A stretch of 64,000 nt of DNA, from positions 1 to 64,000 of the forward strand of contig JBKECY010000024.1 in NCBI GenBank assembly GCA_047975025.1, given 5' to 3'. The translations under genes were made by a program, and so were the position numbers. The stretch is from JBKECY01 sp047975025 (lineage in GTDB: Bacteria; Bacillota; Clostridia; Lachnospirales; Lachnospiraceae). Below the pieces are notes generated by a model. That model searched no databases. It worked only from the letters and a program-made list of their open reading frames with translations, and was not told where the DNA came from. Within the stretch, counting starts at the first letter, position 1, and every line of letters begins with the position of its first letter. Of the stretch, positions 17,433 through 27,000 are shown one piece after another.

Positions 17433-19172
17433 ATGTCAGAAAAATCAACCATGTTACAGATTTTGAAACAACTTAAGCCCTATCGATTGCAGGTTGCGGC
17501 AATTTTGCTGACCTCTATTATCAATGTGGTCTTTACGCTGTATGCACCGATCTTAATTGGTGAAGGCGTGGATACCATGCTGGGGGAGGGTCTCTGGTTC
17601 TCGGATACCCTGCTTCTTATTGTAGTTAAACTTGCTGTCGTAATTGCAGCCGCTTCGATTGCACAGTGGCTGATGAATATTATTACGAATCACATTGCGT
17701 TTAATATGGTACAGACTTTGCGGGAGCAGACCTTTGCACATATGCACCGGCTGCCGGTGCGCTATATGGATGAAAAGAAACCTGGGGATTTGATCAGCCG
17801 GATCCTGGTAGATGTGGGACTGCTTTCAGATGGATTGCTGCTGGGATTTACACAGTTGTTTACCGGTGTGATTACCATACTTGGAACCATCTTCTTTATG
17901 TTCTCCATTGACAGCAGGATATCCATCATGGTGATTGTCATTACACCGTTGTCGCTGTTTGTTGCGCGCTTTATTGCCAGACGGACATTTCACTTGTTTC
18001 AGGAACAATCTGAGCAAAGGGCACGTATGACAGAGCTTGTAGAGGAGCTTGTGGGAAATGAAAAAGTCATACAGGCCTTCTCCTATGAGCAGACGGCCGG
18101 GAAGCGTTTCGCTACAGTCAATGCACAACTGCAGGAGAGCGGTGTCAAGTCACTCTTTTATTCAGCACTGACCAATCCGTCAACGCGATTTGTCAATGCA
18201 ATAGTGTATGCCAGTGTGGCAGTGCTGGGAGCGTTTACGGTTGTAAGCGGCAGTCTGAGCGTAGGGCAGTTGAGCAGTTTTCTAAACTATGCGAATCAGT
18301 ATACGAAGCCATTCAATGAAATCTCCTCGGTTATTACTGAATTCACTAATGCGCTTTCAAGTGCCAAACGAATTTTTGAATTTCTTGCGATTCCGGCAGA
18401 GCAGCCCGACGCCCCCACAGCCACAGAGTATCTGGCAGGCAAGGGAGAGATTGTGGTCTCACAGGCAGATTTCTCCTATGAGCCGGAGCATCCGATTCTT
18501 CGAAATATCAGTTTCACGGCAAATCCCGGCCAGCATGTGGCGCTGGTAGGTCCTTCCGGCTGCGGCAAGACAACCATGATTAATATGCTGATGCGTTTTT
18601 ACGATGTAGACAAGGGCAGTATTGCGCTGGATGGGATTTCGACAGACGCCATTACCAGAGACTCACTGCGCAAGAATATGGGAATGGTATTGCAGGAGAC
18701 CTGGCTTCGTACGGGAACGATTCGGGAGAATATTGCGTATGGCAGACCCGAGGCACCTCTTGAAGAAGTCATAGCGGCTGCCCAAAAGGCAAATGCACAT
18801 GGATTTATCCGCCGTCTGCCGCAGGGATATGACACGATGATTCTGCATGGCGGAGAAAATGTATCCCGGGGCCAGCAGCAGCTTTTGTGTATTGCGCGTC
18901 TTATGCTGCTGCAGCCGCAGATTCTGCTGCTGGATGAGGCAACCTCCTCGATTGATACCAGAACGGAGCGGAAAGTATCAGAAGCTTTTGATGAACTCAT
19001 GGAGGGGCGTACCAGTATTGTGGTAGCCCACAGACTGTCTACGATTCAGGGCGCAGATGTGATTTTGGTGATGAATCAGGGGGAAATTATTGAGCGTGGC
19101 CGACATGAAGAACTGATGCGGGCCGGAGGATTTTATAAGCAGCTATATGAAAGCCAGTTCGAGCCGGCCTGA
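17433..19172 (+). CDS. Heterodimeric ABC exporter subunit with the consensus Walker motifs
   Basis: Partner half-transporter of 579 residues with a membrane domain (about 1-320) and an ATPase domain. Walker A GPSGCGKTT, Walker B ILLLDEATSSID with the catalytic Glu and the H-loop VVAHRLST are intact, but the signature is VSRGQQQ instead of LSGGQ. That is the complement of the defects in the upstream subunit, so one composite ATP site is functional and one degenerate. The start at ATG 17433 lies four bases after the upstream stop; a longer reading would overlap that gene by 70 bases. Probably a multidrug or peptide exporter. Confidence 0.92.
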   Translation: MSEKSTMLQILKQLKPYRLQVAAILLTSIINVVFTLYAPILIGEGVDTMLGEGLWFSDTLLLIVVKLAVVIAAASIAQWLMNIITNHIAFNMVQTLREQTFAHMHRLPVRYMDEKKPGDLISRILVDVGLLSDGLLLGFTQLFTGVITILGTIFFMFSIDSRISIMVIVITPLSLFVARFIARRTFHLFQEQSEQRARMTELVEELVGNEKVIQAFSYEQTAGKRFATVNAQLQESGVKSLFYSALTNPSTRFVNAIVYASVAVLGAFTVVSGSLSVGQLSSFLNYANQYTKPFNEISSVITEFTNALSSAKRIFEFLAIPAEQPDAPTATEYLAGKGEIVVSQADFSYEPEHPILRNISFTANPGQHVALVGPSGCGKTTMINMLMRFYDVDKGSIALDGISTDAITRDSLRKNMGMVLQETWLRTGTIRENIAYGRPEAPLEEVIAAAQKANAHGFIRRLPQGYDTMILHGGENVSRGQQQLLCIARLMLLQPQILLLDEATSSIDTRTERKVSEAFDELMEGRTSIVVAHRLSTIQGADVILVMNQGEIIERGRHEELMRAGGFYKQLYESQFEPA

Positions 19173-19215
19173 TTCCTAAAAGCAGCCGGGATGTTAAAAA
19201 TCATATAAAGATGCG

Positions 19216-19244
19216 TTGTCCTCAGAGAAAATGTATGGTATAAT
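19216..19244 (+). promoter_or_regulatory. Sigma-A promoter for the small membrane protein gene
   Basis: TTGTCC (19216-19221), a 17-base spacer and TATAAT (19239-19244). The predicted leader before ATG 19330 is about 80 bases. Confidence 0.7.
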
Positions 19245-19329
19245 CGACGATAATATCCGATTTTGCAAAGAAGATACGACAAATCTGTCACAACAGACAG
19301 AAATCAGTAACTATAAGGAGACCAATACC

Positions 19330-19860
19330 ATGTGGGGAAAAAAGAAATCTACCAGTGAAGAACAGACAACAGAGGAAATAAAAGAAGCGCAGACCGATGA
19401 GCAAAATGGGGAAGAAGAAGCGCCAAAGGCTGCAAGAACCCCGAAATTCACACATACAATTCGTGTGATTGCAGGAGCCTATCTGATTTATATGGGCTAT
19501 GGCCTTTTCAAAGACCGTTTTGCGAACGGCAATACGGAAATCAACATCTGGTTATTGCTTGCGGCAGGACTGTTCATTGTATTTGGTGCTTTTTTCCTGT
19601 TCACATCAGGGAAGGAACTGCTGAATATTTCTAAGGAAGAAAAAGCTGCTGCCAAGGAAATCAAGGAGCAGGCGGAAAAAGAAGCCAACCAGGGGCGTAT
19701 GTCGATTAAAGAACGTGCACGACTCGCACAGATGGAAGCGGCCGGAGAAGAAAGCGGTGAGGAGCCGGAAACCGTAGCAGCCGTAGAGGCAGAAGTAACA
19801 GAAGAAGTGGCTGCAGACCCGGAAACGCAAAAGGAAGCAGACGACAAGACAACGTTATAA
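19330..19860 (+). CDS. Small membrane protein of unknown function with charged tails
   Basis: 176 residues. An acidic, Glu- and Gln-rich N-terminus (about 1-30) precedes two predicted membrane helices: about residues 44-62, around VIAGAYLIYMGYGLF, and about 74-95, around IWLLLAAGLFIVFGAFFLF. The C-terminus is a long charged, probably coiled-coil helix with many Lys/Glu/Ala residues, ending in a Val/Glu-rich acidic tail. I do not recognise the family. ATG 19330 is chosen because AAGGAG is nine bases upstream and because the promoter at 19216-19244 would overlap any earlier start. Confidence 0.8.
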   Translation: MWGKKKSTSEEQTTEEIKEAQTDEQNGEEEAPKAARTPKFTHTIRVIAGAYLIYMGYGLFKDRFANGNTEINIWLLLAAGLFIVFGAFFLFTSGKELLNISKEEKAAAKEIKEQAEKEANQGRMSIKERARLAQMEAAGEESGEEPETVAAVEAEVTEEVAADPETQKEADDKTTL

Positions 19861-19865
19861 GTATC

Positions 19866-19904
19866 TAAAAAGCGTAACCGTTATCTGCGGCTACGCTTTT
19901 TTTT
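19866..19904. terminator. Bidirectional terminator between convergent genes
   Basis: AAAAAGCGTA and TACGCTTTTT arms with T runs in both orientations. The loop overlaps the last codons of the VanZ-family gene on the - strand. Confidence 0.8.
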
Positions 19905-20399
19905 CGCTTGTTTGTGCTTCCCACCGGAAAAAACAGTAAGGATGCTATAACAGAAGATTCGCACCACTGTGATGCCTAAAAATATGCCGACACTGTCAAT
20001 AAGGACATCTTTGACGGCAGCTGTGCGTCCGGCTACAAAGGATTGATGAAACTCATCCAGTGCGGCAAAGGACACGCAGATGATGCCGGCTATAAAAAGC
20101 AGCGGCAGGCCGCGCAAGCCGTACACATAGAGCGGAAAGGATACACACAGTGCCAGAATAAAATATTCTGCCATATGGCCGGTCTTGCGTACATAGTAGT
20201 GAATTTTATCAGCATAGGTACTTAATTGCTCTTCGTTAAACTCTTTTTTTAGAATCTGGCTTCCCAGTTCCACTGCTTTATAGCTTATGTTGTAACTCAG
20301 ATTAGAGGAGACATCTCCTTGCTGTCCCGATAAAGAAAAGATGAGATACATAACAAGCAGGGCAGGCAGAAAAGAAAGCGGCCGCAGTATATGTTTCAT
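19881..20399 (-). CDS. VanZ-family membrane protein
   Basis: 172-residue protein with four to five hydrophobic segments and the VanZ-family conserved patterns FSLSGQQGDVSSNLS near the N-terminus, RKTGHMAEYFILALCVSFPLY in the middle and ALDEFHQSFVAGRTAAVKDVLIDSVG near the C-terminus. VanZ itself gives low-level teicoplanin resistance, but most chromosomal members have no known role. The basic tail (KHKQAKKKRSRR) is notable. I start at ATG 20399 (MKHILRPLSFLP), because a good - strand promoter ends only seven bases upstream, which would make a longer start untranscribed. Confidence 0.85.
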   Translation of the reverse strand: MKHILRPLSFLPALLVMYLIFSLSGQQGDVSSNLSYNISYKAVELGSQILKKEFNEEQLSTYADKIHYYVRKTGHMAEYFILALCVSFPLYVYGLRGLPLLFIAGIICVSFAALDEFHQSFVAGRTAAVKDVLIDSVGIFLGITVVRIFCYSILTVFSGGKHKQAKKKRSRR

Positions 20400-20406
20400 A
20401 GAGCCT

Positions 20407-20435
20407 ACTATAACACCTTTTCCTAAAATGGTCAA
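20407..20435 (-). promoter_or_regulatory. Candidate promoter for the VanZ-family gene, nearly leaderless
   Basis: On the - strand: TTGACC (20435-20430), a 17-base spacer and TATAGT (20412-20407). Only seven bases separate the -10 from ATG 20399, so transcription would begin at or next to the start codon. Confidence 0.5.
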
Positions 20436-20452
20436 AAGTAGGCCGCTAGACA

Positions 20453-20481
20453 TTGCACCCTTGGGAAGTCTGTATTATAAT
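20453..20481 (+). promoter_or_regulatory. Sigma-A promoter for the thyA operon
   Basis: TTGCAC (20453-20458), a 17-base spacer and TATAAT (20476-20481), 30 bases ahead of the thyA ATG. It is divergent from the VanZ promoter 18 bases away. Confidence 0.75.
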
Positions 20482-20511
20482 AAATATAATTGAGCAGGAA
20501 GGAAGTGTAAA

Positions 20512-21363
20512 ATGAGTCAGGCAGACAATATATTTATAGAGATGTGCAGGGACATATTGACGACAGGTGTCAGTACAATTGGTGAAAAGGTACGGCCGGT
20601 CTGGACAGATACCGGAGAATCTGCATATACAATCAAGAAATTTGGAGTTGTTAACCGCTATGATCTGCGCGCGGAGTTTCCGGCACTGACCTTGCGTAAG
20701 ACCGGATTGAAAAGTGCCATGGACGAGATTCTATGGATCTGGCAGAAAAAATCCAATAACATTCATGATCTTAGCACCGCAATCTGGGACAGCTGGGCTG
20801 ATGAAGATGGCTCCATAGGAAAAGCGTATGGCTACCAGCTGGGTGTAAAGCATATGTATAAAGAGGGGGCAATGGATCAGGTGGACCGCGTTCTGTATGA
20901 TTTGAAGCACAACCCATACAGCAGGCGGATCATGACGAATATTTATGTCCATCAGGATCTGCATGAAATGGCGCTGTATCCATGTGCCTATTCCATGACA
21001 TTTAATGTTACGCAGCGACCGGGAGAGGACAGACTGACCTTAAATACGATTTTAAATCAGCGTTCGCAGGACATTCTGGCGGCAAATAATTGGAATGTGG
21101 CACAATATGCCATATTGACCCATATGTTCGCCCAGGTATCCGGTATGCACGTCGGAGAATTTGTCCATGTTATTGCAGATGCCCACATTTATGACCGTCA
21201 TATTCCTATTATTGAAGAGTTGATTCAACGTCCGGTATACGATGCACCTATTGTGACATTGAATCCTGAAATACAGGACTTCTATGAGTTTACAACCAAG
21301 GATCTTACGGTAGAGAATTATCAGGCCGGTGAGCAGGTGAAGAATATACCGATTGCTGTGTAG
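20512..21363 (+). CDS. thyA: Thymidylate synthase
   Basis: Methylates dUMP to dTMP using methylene-tetrahydrofolate. 283 residues. The catalytic Cys158 lies in ALYPCAYSMTF, the variant seen in some Firmicutes instead of LPPCH. The dUMP-binding RRIMTN segment precedes it, and NTILNQRSQDILAANNWNVAQYA matches the family's RSxDxxLGxPFNIA region in a diverged form. The start follows GGAAGGAAG. folA comes 35 bases later, the usual pairing because ThyA oxidises tetrahydrofolate to dihydrofolate. Confidence 0.93.
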   Translation: MSQADNIFIEMCRDILTTGVSTIGEKVRPVWTDTGESAYTIKKFGVVNRYDLRAEFPALTLRKTGLKSAMDEILWIWQKKSNNIHDLSTAIWDSWADEDGSIGKAYGYQLGVKHMYKEGAMDQVDRVLYDLKHNPYSRRIMTNIYVHQDLHEMALYPCAYSMTFNVTQRPGEDRLTLNTILNQRSQDILAANNWNVAQYAILTHMFAQVSGMHVGEFVHVIADAHIYDRHIPIIEELIQRPVYDAPIVTLNPEIQDFYEFTTKDLTVENYQAGEQVKNIPIAV

Positions 21364-21398
21364 CAGACAGCACGCGAAGGAATACAGGGAGGCAGAGC

Positions 21399-21890
21399 AT
21401 GAGAAGTATTGTTGCGGTAGATGAGAATTGGGGAATCGGCAAGGACAATAAGTTGTTGCTTAGTATCCCCGCTGATATGCGTTTTTTCAGAGATACGACC
21501 ACAAATAAAGTTGTCGTTATGGGACGCAAGACACTGGAGAGCTTTCCGAATGGCAAGCCTCTGCCACAGCGCGTGAATATTGTGCTGAGTACAAATCCGG
21601 CATATCAGCCGAAAGGTGTGCTGGTCGCACATAGCAGGGAAGAACTCCTTTCCATGCTGGAAGCCTATCCGCCGGATGATGTCTATCTGATTGGTGGAGC
21701 CGGAATTTACCAGCTGTTAAATGATGTATGTACGGAAGCGCTTGTAACAAAAATCCAATATGCCTATGAGGCAGATTGCTTTTTTCCAAATCTGGATGAA
21801 CAGCCTGACTGGGAGCTGGCAGAAGAAGGTGAGGAGCAGACGTATTTTGACATAGAATATAAATTTACAACTTACAGGAAGGTACAATAG
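21399..21890 (+). CDS. folA: Dihydrofolate reductase
   Basis: Regenerates tetrahydrofolate from the dihydrofolate made by ThyA. 163 residues, standard for bacterial DHFR. Visible motifs are MRSIVAVDENWGIGKDNKL with the substrate-binding loop, DMRFFRDTT, the NADPH-binding VVMGRKTLESFP and the second nucleotide segment VYLIGGAGIYQLL. The start at 21399 follows AGGGAGG. The gene lies between thyA and ilvE in one run of same-strand genes. Confidence 0.95.
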   Translation: MRSIVAVDENWGIGKDNKLLLSIPADMRFFRDTTTNKVVVMGRKTLESFPNGKPLPQRVNIVLSTNPAYQPKGVLVAHSREELLSMLEAYPPDDVYLIGGAGIYQLLNDVCTEALVTKIQYAYEADCFFPNLDEQPDWELAEEGEEQTYFDIEYKFTTYRKVQ

Positions 21891-21904
21891 AAAGGACAGT
21901 ACGT

Positions 21905-22972
21905 ATGAGCGAAATAACGATTGAAAAAGCAGTGAATTTGAAAAGTCTGCCAAGCGAAGAGGATCCGCTTCGTTTTGGAACTATTTTTACGGACCATATG
22001 TTTGAACTGGACTACACACAGGGCAAAGGCTGGCATGATCCACGTATCGTGCCATATCACAAGATTGAACTGGAGCCGTCAGCCATGGTGTTTCATTATG
22101 GGCAGGAAATGTTCGAAGGCTTAAAGGCATACAAAGTCAAGGATGGCAGGATTCTGTTATTTCGCCCTGACAAAAATATTGAACGAGCCAATCATTCCAA
22201 TGAACGTCTGATGATCCCGCAGATTCCGGAAGAGCTGTTCATGGATGCACTAAAGCTTTTGGTCAAGACGGATGAACGCTGGATACCTACGAAAGAGGGC
22301 ACGTCACTTTATATCAGACCGTTTGTCATTGCAACAGATCCCTATCTGGGAGTACGCCCCTCGTATACCTATAAATTTATGATTATTCTCTCACCGGTAG
22401 GACCCTATTATCCGGAAGGACTGGATCCTGTTAAAATCTGGATTGAAGATGAATATGTACGTGCGGTTCGCGGTGGCATCGGAGAAGCGAAGACCGGCGG
22501 CAACTATGTGGCTTCCATGAAAGCACAGATCAAAGCACATGATGAGGGATATTCACAGGTGTTGTGGCTTGATGGGGTGGAACGACGCTATATCGAAGAA
22601 GTGGGTGCGATGAATATCTTCTTTAAAATTGACGGTGTGGTGATAACCCCGGAAATCAACGGCAGTATTTTGCAGGGGGTAACGCGAGCTACCTGTATCG
22701 AACTATGTAAGTTCTGGGGACTGAAGGTAGAAGAACGCAAAGTATCCTTGGACGAGCTGGAAGCCGCAGCACGTACGGGTGCCTTGGAAGAAGTGTGGGG
22801 AACAGGTACGGCAGCGGTCATCTCACCGGTAGGTCATCTGCGGTACGAGGACGAAGTCTTTCAGATTCAGGATGGAGGCATCGGCCCCATCAGTCAGAAA
22901 TTATACGATACAGTTACTGGAATCCAGCATGGTGAGCTGGAAGATTCCTTTTCATGGACGGTGGAAGTCTAA
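21905..22972 (+). CDS. ilvE: Branched-chain amino acid aminotransferase
   Basis: PLP fold type IV transaminase of 355 residues for the last step of leucine, isoleucine and valine synthesis. Seen: the N-terminal HYGQEMFEGLKAYK segment, the PLP-lysine region AKTGGNYVASM, LWLDGVERRYIEEVGAMNIFF, ITPEINGSILQGVTRAT and the C-terminal EVWGTGTAAVISPVG. The long form is typical of the eukaryote-like BCAT subgroup. It follows folA by 14 bases and is far from the ilv and leu genes at 50-55 kb. Confidence 0.95.
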   Translation: MSEITIEKAVNLKSLPSEEDPLRFGTIFTDHMFELDYTQGKGWHDPRIVPYHKIELEPSAMVFHYGQEMFEGLKAYKVKDGRILLFRPDKNIERANHSNERLMIPQIPEELFMDALKLLVKTDERWIPTKEGTSLYIRPFVIATDPYLGVRPSYTYKFMIILSPVGPYYPEGLDPVKIWIEDEYVRAVRGGIGEAKTGGNYVASMKAQIKAHDEGYSQVLWLDGVERRYIEEVGAMNIFFKIDGVVITPEINGSILQGVTRATCIELCKFWGLKVEERKVSLDELEAAARTGALEEVWGTGTAAVISPVGHLRYEDEVFQIQDGGIGPISQKLYDTVTGIQHGELEDSFSWTVEV

Positions 22973-23023
22973 TCTCTCATCAGATAGTTCCGCTCATTTC
23001 AGGAAAGGTATAAGGAGGAACCT

Positions 23024-24079
23024 ATGCACAGGGCACAGACGAAGACAGTTCAAATAGGAGATCGGATCATCGGAGGGGGCAACCCGATACTGATTCAATC
23101 CATGACAAATACTGCAACTGCGAATATCGTTGCAACCGTAGAGCAGATCGAAGAACTAACGGCTGCCGGCTGTGATATCGTACGCTGTGCCATTGTCAGT
23201 TCTGCAGATGCCAGAGCGTTGCGGGAAATCAAGAAAATGATCAGAATACCGTTGGTGGCAGATATTCATTTTGATTACCGGCTGGCGTTGGCATCGATTG
23301 AGCATGGTGCAGACAAAATCCGGATTAATCCCGGGAATATCGGTTCCAAAGACAAGCTGCGTCATGTTGTTGAGGCCGCCAGAGAACGGAACATTCCGAT
23401 ACGTGTCGGTGTCAATAGTGGTTCTCTGGAAAAACCAATCTTGCAGAAGTATCAGGGAGTCACAGCGGAAGGGCTGGTAGAAAGCGCGCTGCATAAGGTG
23501 GCATTGATTGAAGATATGGGCTATGATAATCTGGTGATCAGCATCAAATCAACTGATGTCCTTATGTGTGCCAGGGCGCATGAACTTATAGCCACACAGA
23601 CGCTGCATCCGCTGCATGTCGGAATCACAGAATCCGGTACGATCTATTCAGGTAATATAAAGTCAGCCATTGGGCTGGGGTTAATCTTGTCGCAGGGAAT
23701 CGGCGATACGATCCGGGTATCCCTGACGGGTGCTCCGGTCGAAGAAATCAAATCTGCAAAACTGATTTTGAAGACACTTCAGCTGCGCAAAGGCGGTGTG
23801 GATGTTATTTCCTGCCCGACCTGCGGCCGCACGCGCATAGATATTATTCATCTGGCAAATGCTGTCGAAGAAATGGTACAGGGGATAGATCTGGATATCA
23901 AAGTAGCAGTTATGGGATGTGTGGTAAACGGCCCGGGAGAGGCACGTGAGGCAGATATCGGAATTGCCGGGGGCAATGGTGTCGGCGTCATTATCAAACA
24001 TGGGGAAGTCCACAAACGTGTGGCAGAGAACAAGCTGCTGGAAGAGCTTCGCAGCGAACTTTTGAATTGGAACGAATAG
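23024..24079 (+). CDS. ispG: 4-hydroxy-3-methylbut-2-enyl diphosphate synthase
   Basis: Fe-S enzyme of the MEP isoprenoid pathway that converts MEcPP to HMBPP. 351 residues, matching bacterial IspG without the plant insert. The TIM-barrel N-terminal half begins with GGNPILIQSMTNT and contains ADIHFDYRLA and KIRINPGNIG. The C-terminal Fe-S domain has the cluster cysteines in SCPTCGRTR and MGCVVNGPGEA. ATG 23024 follows AAGGAGG by five bases. Ten bases separate it from polC. Confidence 0.96.
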   Translation: MHRAQTKTVQIGDRIIGGGNPILIQSMTNTATANIVATVEQIEELTAAGCDIVRCAIVSSADARALREIKKMIRIPLVADIHFDYRLALASIEHGADKIRINPGNIGSKDKLRHVVEAARERNIPIRVGVNSGSLEKPILQKYQGVTAEGLVESALHKVALIEDMGYDNLVISIKSTDVLMCARAHELIATQTLHPLHVGITESGTIYSGNIKSAIGLGLILSQGIGDTIRVSLTGAPVEEIKSAKLILKTLQLRKGGVDVISCPTCGRTRIDIIHLANAVEEMVQGIDLDIKVAVMGCVVNGPGEAREADIGIAGGNGVGVIIKHGEVHKRVAENKLLEELRSELLNWNE

Positions 24080-24088
24080 GAGTACAGG

Positions 24089-27000
24089 ATGGCTAAGAGT
24101 TTTTTTGCTGTTTTTCCGGCACTTACAGTGACAAGTGCTTTAGAGGAATGGCTGGATATGGCAGAAGTGCTGAAAGTAGTCAGTAATTCTGCAAAAACAT
24201 ATCTGAACATTCATATCAGTTGTGACCGCTGGGTAGAAAAAGACCAGATCTTCACACTGGAAAAAGAAATCAAACAGCAGCTGTTCGACCAGCATGAGAT
24301 CGTGATTCAGGTTGTTGAGCATTTCAAATTATCCGCGCAGTATACACCTGAGAATTTTTACGATGTATACCGTTTTAGTATGATGAATGAACTAAGAGAA
24401 CACAGCAGATTACTGCTGCAGGTGTTCCAATCCGCCAGGATGACATTTACAGATCCTAAGAGTCTGCATGTGCTCCTGGCTGATTCAGTTGTCAGCAAAA
24501 ATCGTTCAGATGAGTTCATACAATATCTGCATCATGTATTCTGCAAACGTGCAGGCTTTACGTTAGATATTCAGACAGCATATGCACCACCGGTACGTGA
24601 CCGCTACACGAAGAAAGCCAAGCAGCAGATGCATCAGGAGATTGAGGAAGTGGTGCGCCAGTTCCAGACAAACAGTAAGAAAGAGACCAAAGCCCCAAAA
24701 GAAACCTCTGCCGAAGGAGAGAACGGGAAAAAAGGCAGGAAGGCTGCGCAGAACCCGGATTTGATATTTGGGAGAAACTTTGATGATGAATCCACTCCCA
24801 TGGAAGAAATTGTCACAGAAATGGAGCAGCTGGTTCTGCGTGGGCATGTTACGGAAGTGGCAGAGCGGCCGATCCGAAATGAAAAAACAATCATGATGTT
24901 TGATATGACGGACTATACCGATTCGATTGGGGTCAAAATATTCGTGCCGAATGAGGAAGCGGAAGAGCTGCGCGCAAGCATCAAAAAGGGTGCATTTTTA
25001 GCGGTCAAAGGTACGACAAGTATGGATAAGTTCGATAAGGAACTGGTCGTGGGCTATGTGTATGGTATCAAAACAATACCTGATTTTCGGGTACAGCGCA
25101 GAGATGTGGCACATGAAAAGAGAGTCGAGCTGCATTGTCACACTAAGATGAGCGATATGGATGCGGTTACAGATGTTGCAGACCTGGTCAAACGTGCTTA
25201 CAGCTGGGGACATAAGGCTATTGCGATTACGGATCATGGCGTGGTTCAGGCTTTTCCCGGAGCACTGCATGCAGTAGAAGATATCGAACGAGGCGCAAAA
25301 GGCAAGGGTGAGGAAGAAGAAAAAAGAGCCAAAGAATTTAAAGTGATCTATGGTGTTGAAGGGTATCTGGTAGATGATACACAGGAGATGGCGGTCGGTG
25401 TAGATGATATTACGTTCGATCAGAGTTTTGTGGTATTTGACCTTGAGACTACGGGACTTAATACAAAGACCTGTGAAATTATTGAGATTGGTGCGGTGCG
25501 CATTGAAAACGGTAAAATCACAGAGTATTTCAGCTCCTTTGTAAATCCGCATATGCCGCTGCCATACGCAATTGAACGGCTCACAGGAATTCGGGATAGT
25601 ATGTTGGTCGAGGCACCGTCAATTGAACAGGTACTTCCGGATTTTCTTGAATTTTCAAAGGGAGCTGTGCTGGTAGCACACAATGCCAGATACGATATTT
25701 CTGTTTTGGAGAGCACTTGCAGCCGGCTGAAAATGCCTCGTACATTTGCCTATGTGGACACGCTTGGGATGGCACATTTCGTCATGTCAGAGCTTAGCCG
25801 GTTCAAATTAGGCACCATTGCCAAGGCATTGGGGATTAAAATGGATAAGGCGCACAGGGCGCTGGATGATGCAACAGCAACTGCCTATATGTTTTTAGAA
25901 TTTTGTAAAAAATTAAATAAAAGAGAGATACATGATTTTAAGGAACTGATCAGACAGGCTCGTATGTCTCCCGAAGCGGTGAGAAAGCTGCGCAGCAATC
26001 ATGTGATTATTCTGGCGACGACGGATGAAGGGCGGGTCAACCTGTATAAACTGATTTCTCTTTCTCATCTGAAGTATTATGAGAAACGCCCCAAAATACC
26101 GAAGACCGTCTTACAGCAACTCCGAAGCGGTCTGCTCATCGGAAGTGCTTGTGAAGCCGGAGAAGTATATCAGGCACTGCTAAACGGTGCGGAAGAAAGT
26201 GAACTTGCACGCATCGTGAGCTTTTACGATTATCTGGAGATTCAGCCGCGTGCCAACAACTTCTTTATGATAGAAAATGAAAAAATTGAAATTTCCTCTG
26301 AAGAGGATATATTGGATAAGAACAGGGAAATCGTACGCTTGGGAGAACTGTTTCAAAAACCTGTGGTAGCGACATGCGATGTTCATTTTATGGACCCGGA
26401 GGACGAGAAGTACCGCAGGATCATACTGTCTGGCAGGGGCTTTTCTGATGCGGATGAGCAGCCGCCGCTGTACTTGCGAACGACTGCTGAAATGCTTGAG
26501 GAATTTGCTTATCTGGGAGGCGACAAGGCGGAAGAGGTCGTTATCACGAATCCTAATAAAATTGCAGATTTATGTGAAAAAATATCTCCTGTGCATCCCG
26601 ATAAATGCCCTCCTGAAATCGAGAATTCAGACCGCGATCTAAGGAATATCTGTTCTGAAAAAGCATATTCCATTTATGGGAATCCATTGCCTAAGATTGT
26701 TGAGGACCGTCTGCAAAGAGAACTGGACTCAATCATATCGAACGGCTATGCCGTAATGTATATCATTGCACAGAAACTGGTCTCAAAGTCCAATGAGGAC
26801 GGGTATCTGGTAGGTTCAAGGGGCTCCGTAGGCTCTTCTTTTGCGGCGACTATGGCCAGAATCACAGAGGTAAATCCGTTGGAACCGCATTATTACTGCC
26901 CTTCCTGCAAGCACAGTGAGTTCGATTCACCTGAAGTACTTGCGAATCATGGTAAGGTGGGATGCGACCTGCCGGACAAAGTATGCCCTGTTTGCGGTGC

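Noticed and set aside
24998..25552. Long - strand frame inside polC
   Set aside because: It has no family resemblance or ribosome site and lies wholly within the strongly conserved PolC PHP/exonuclease region.
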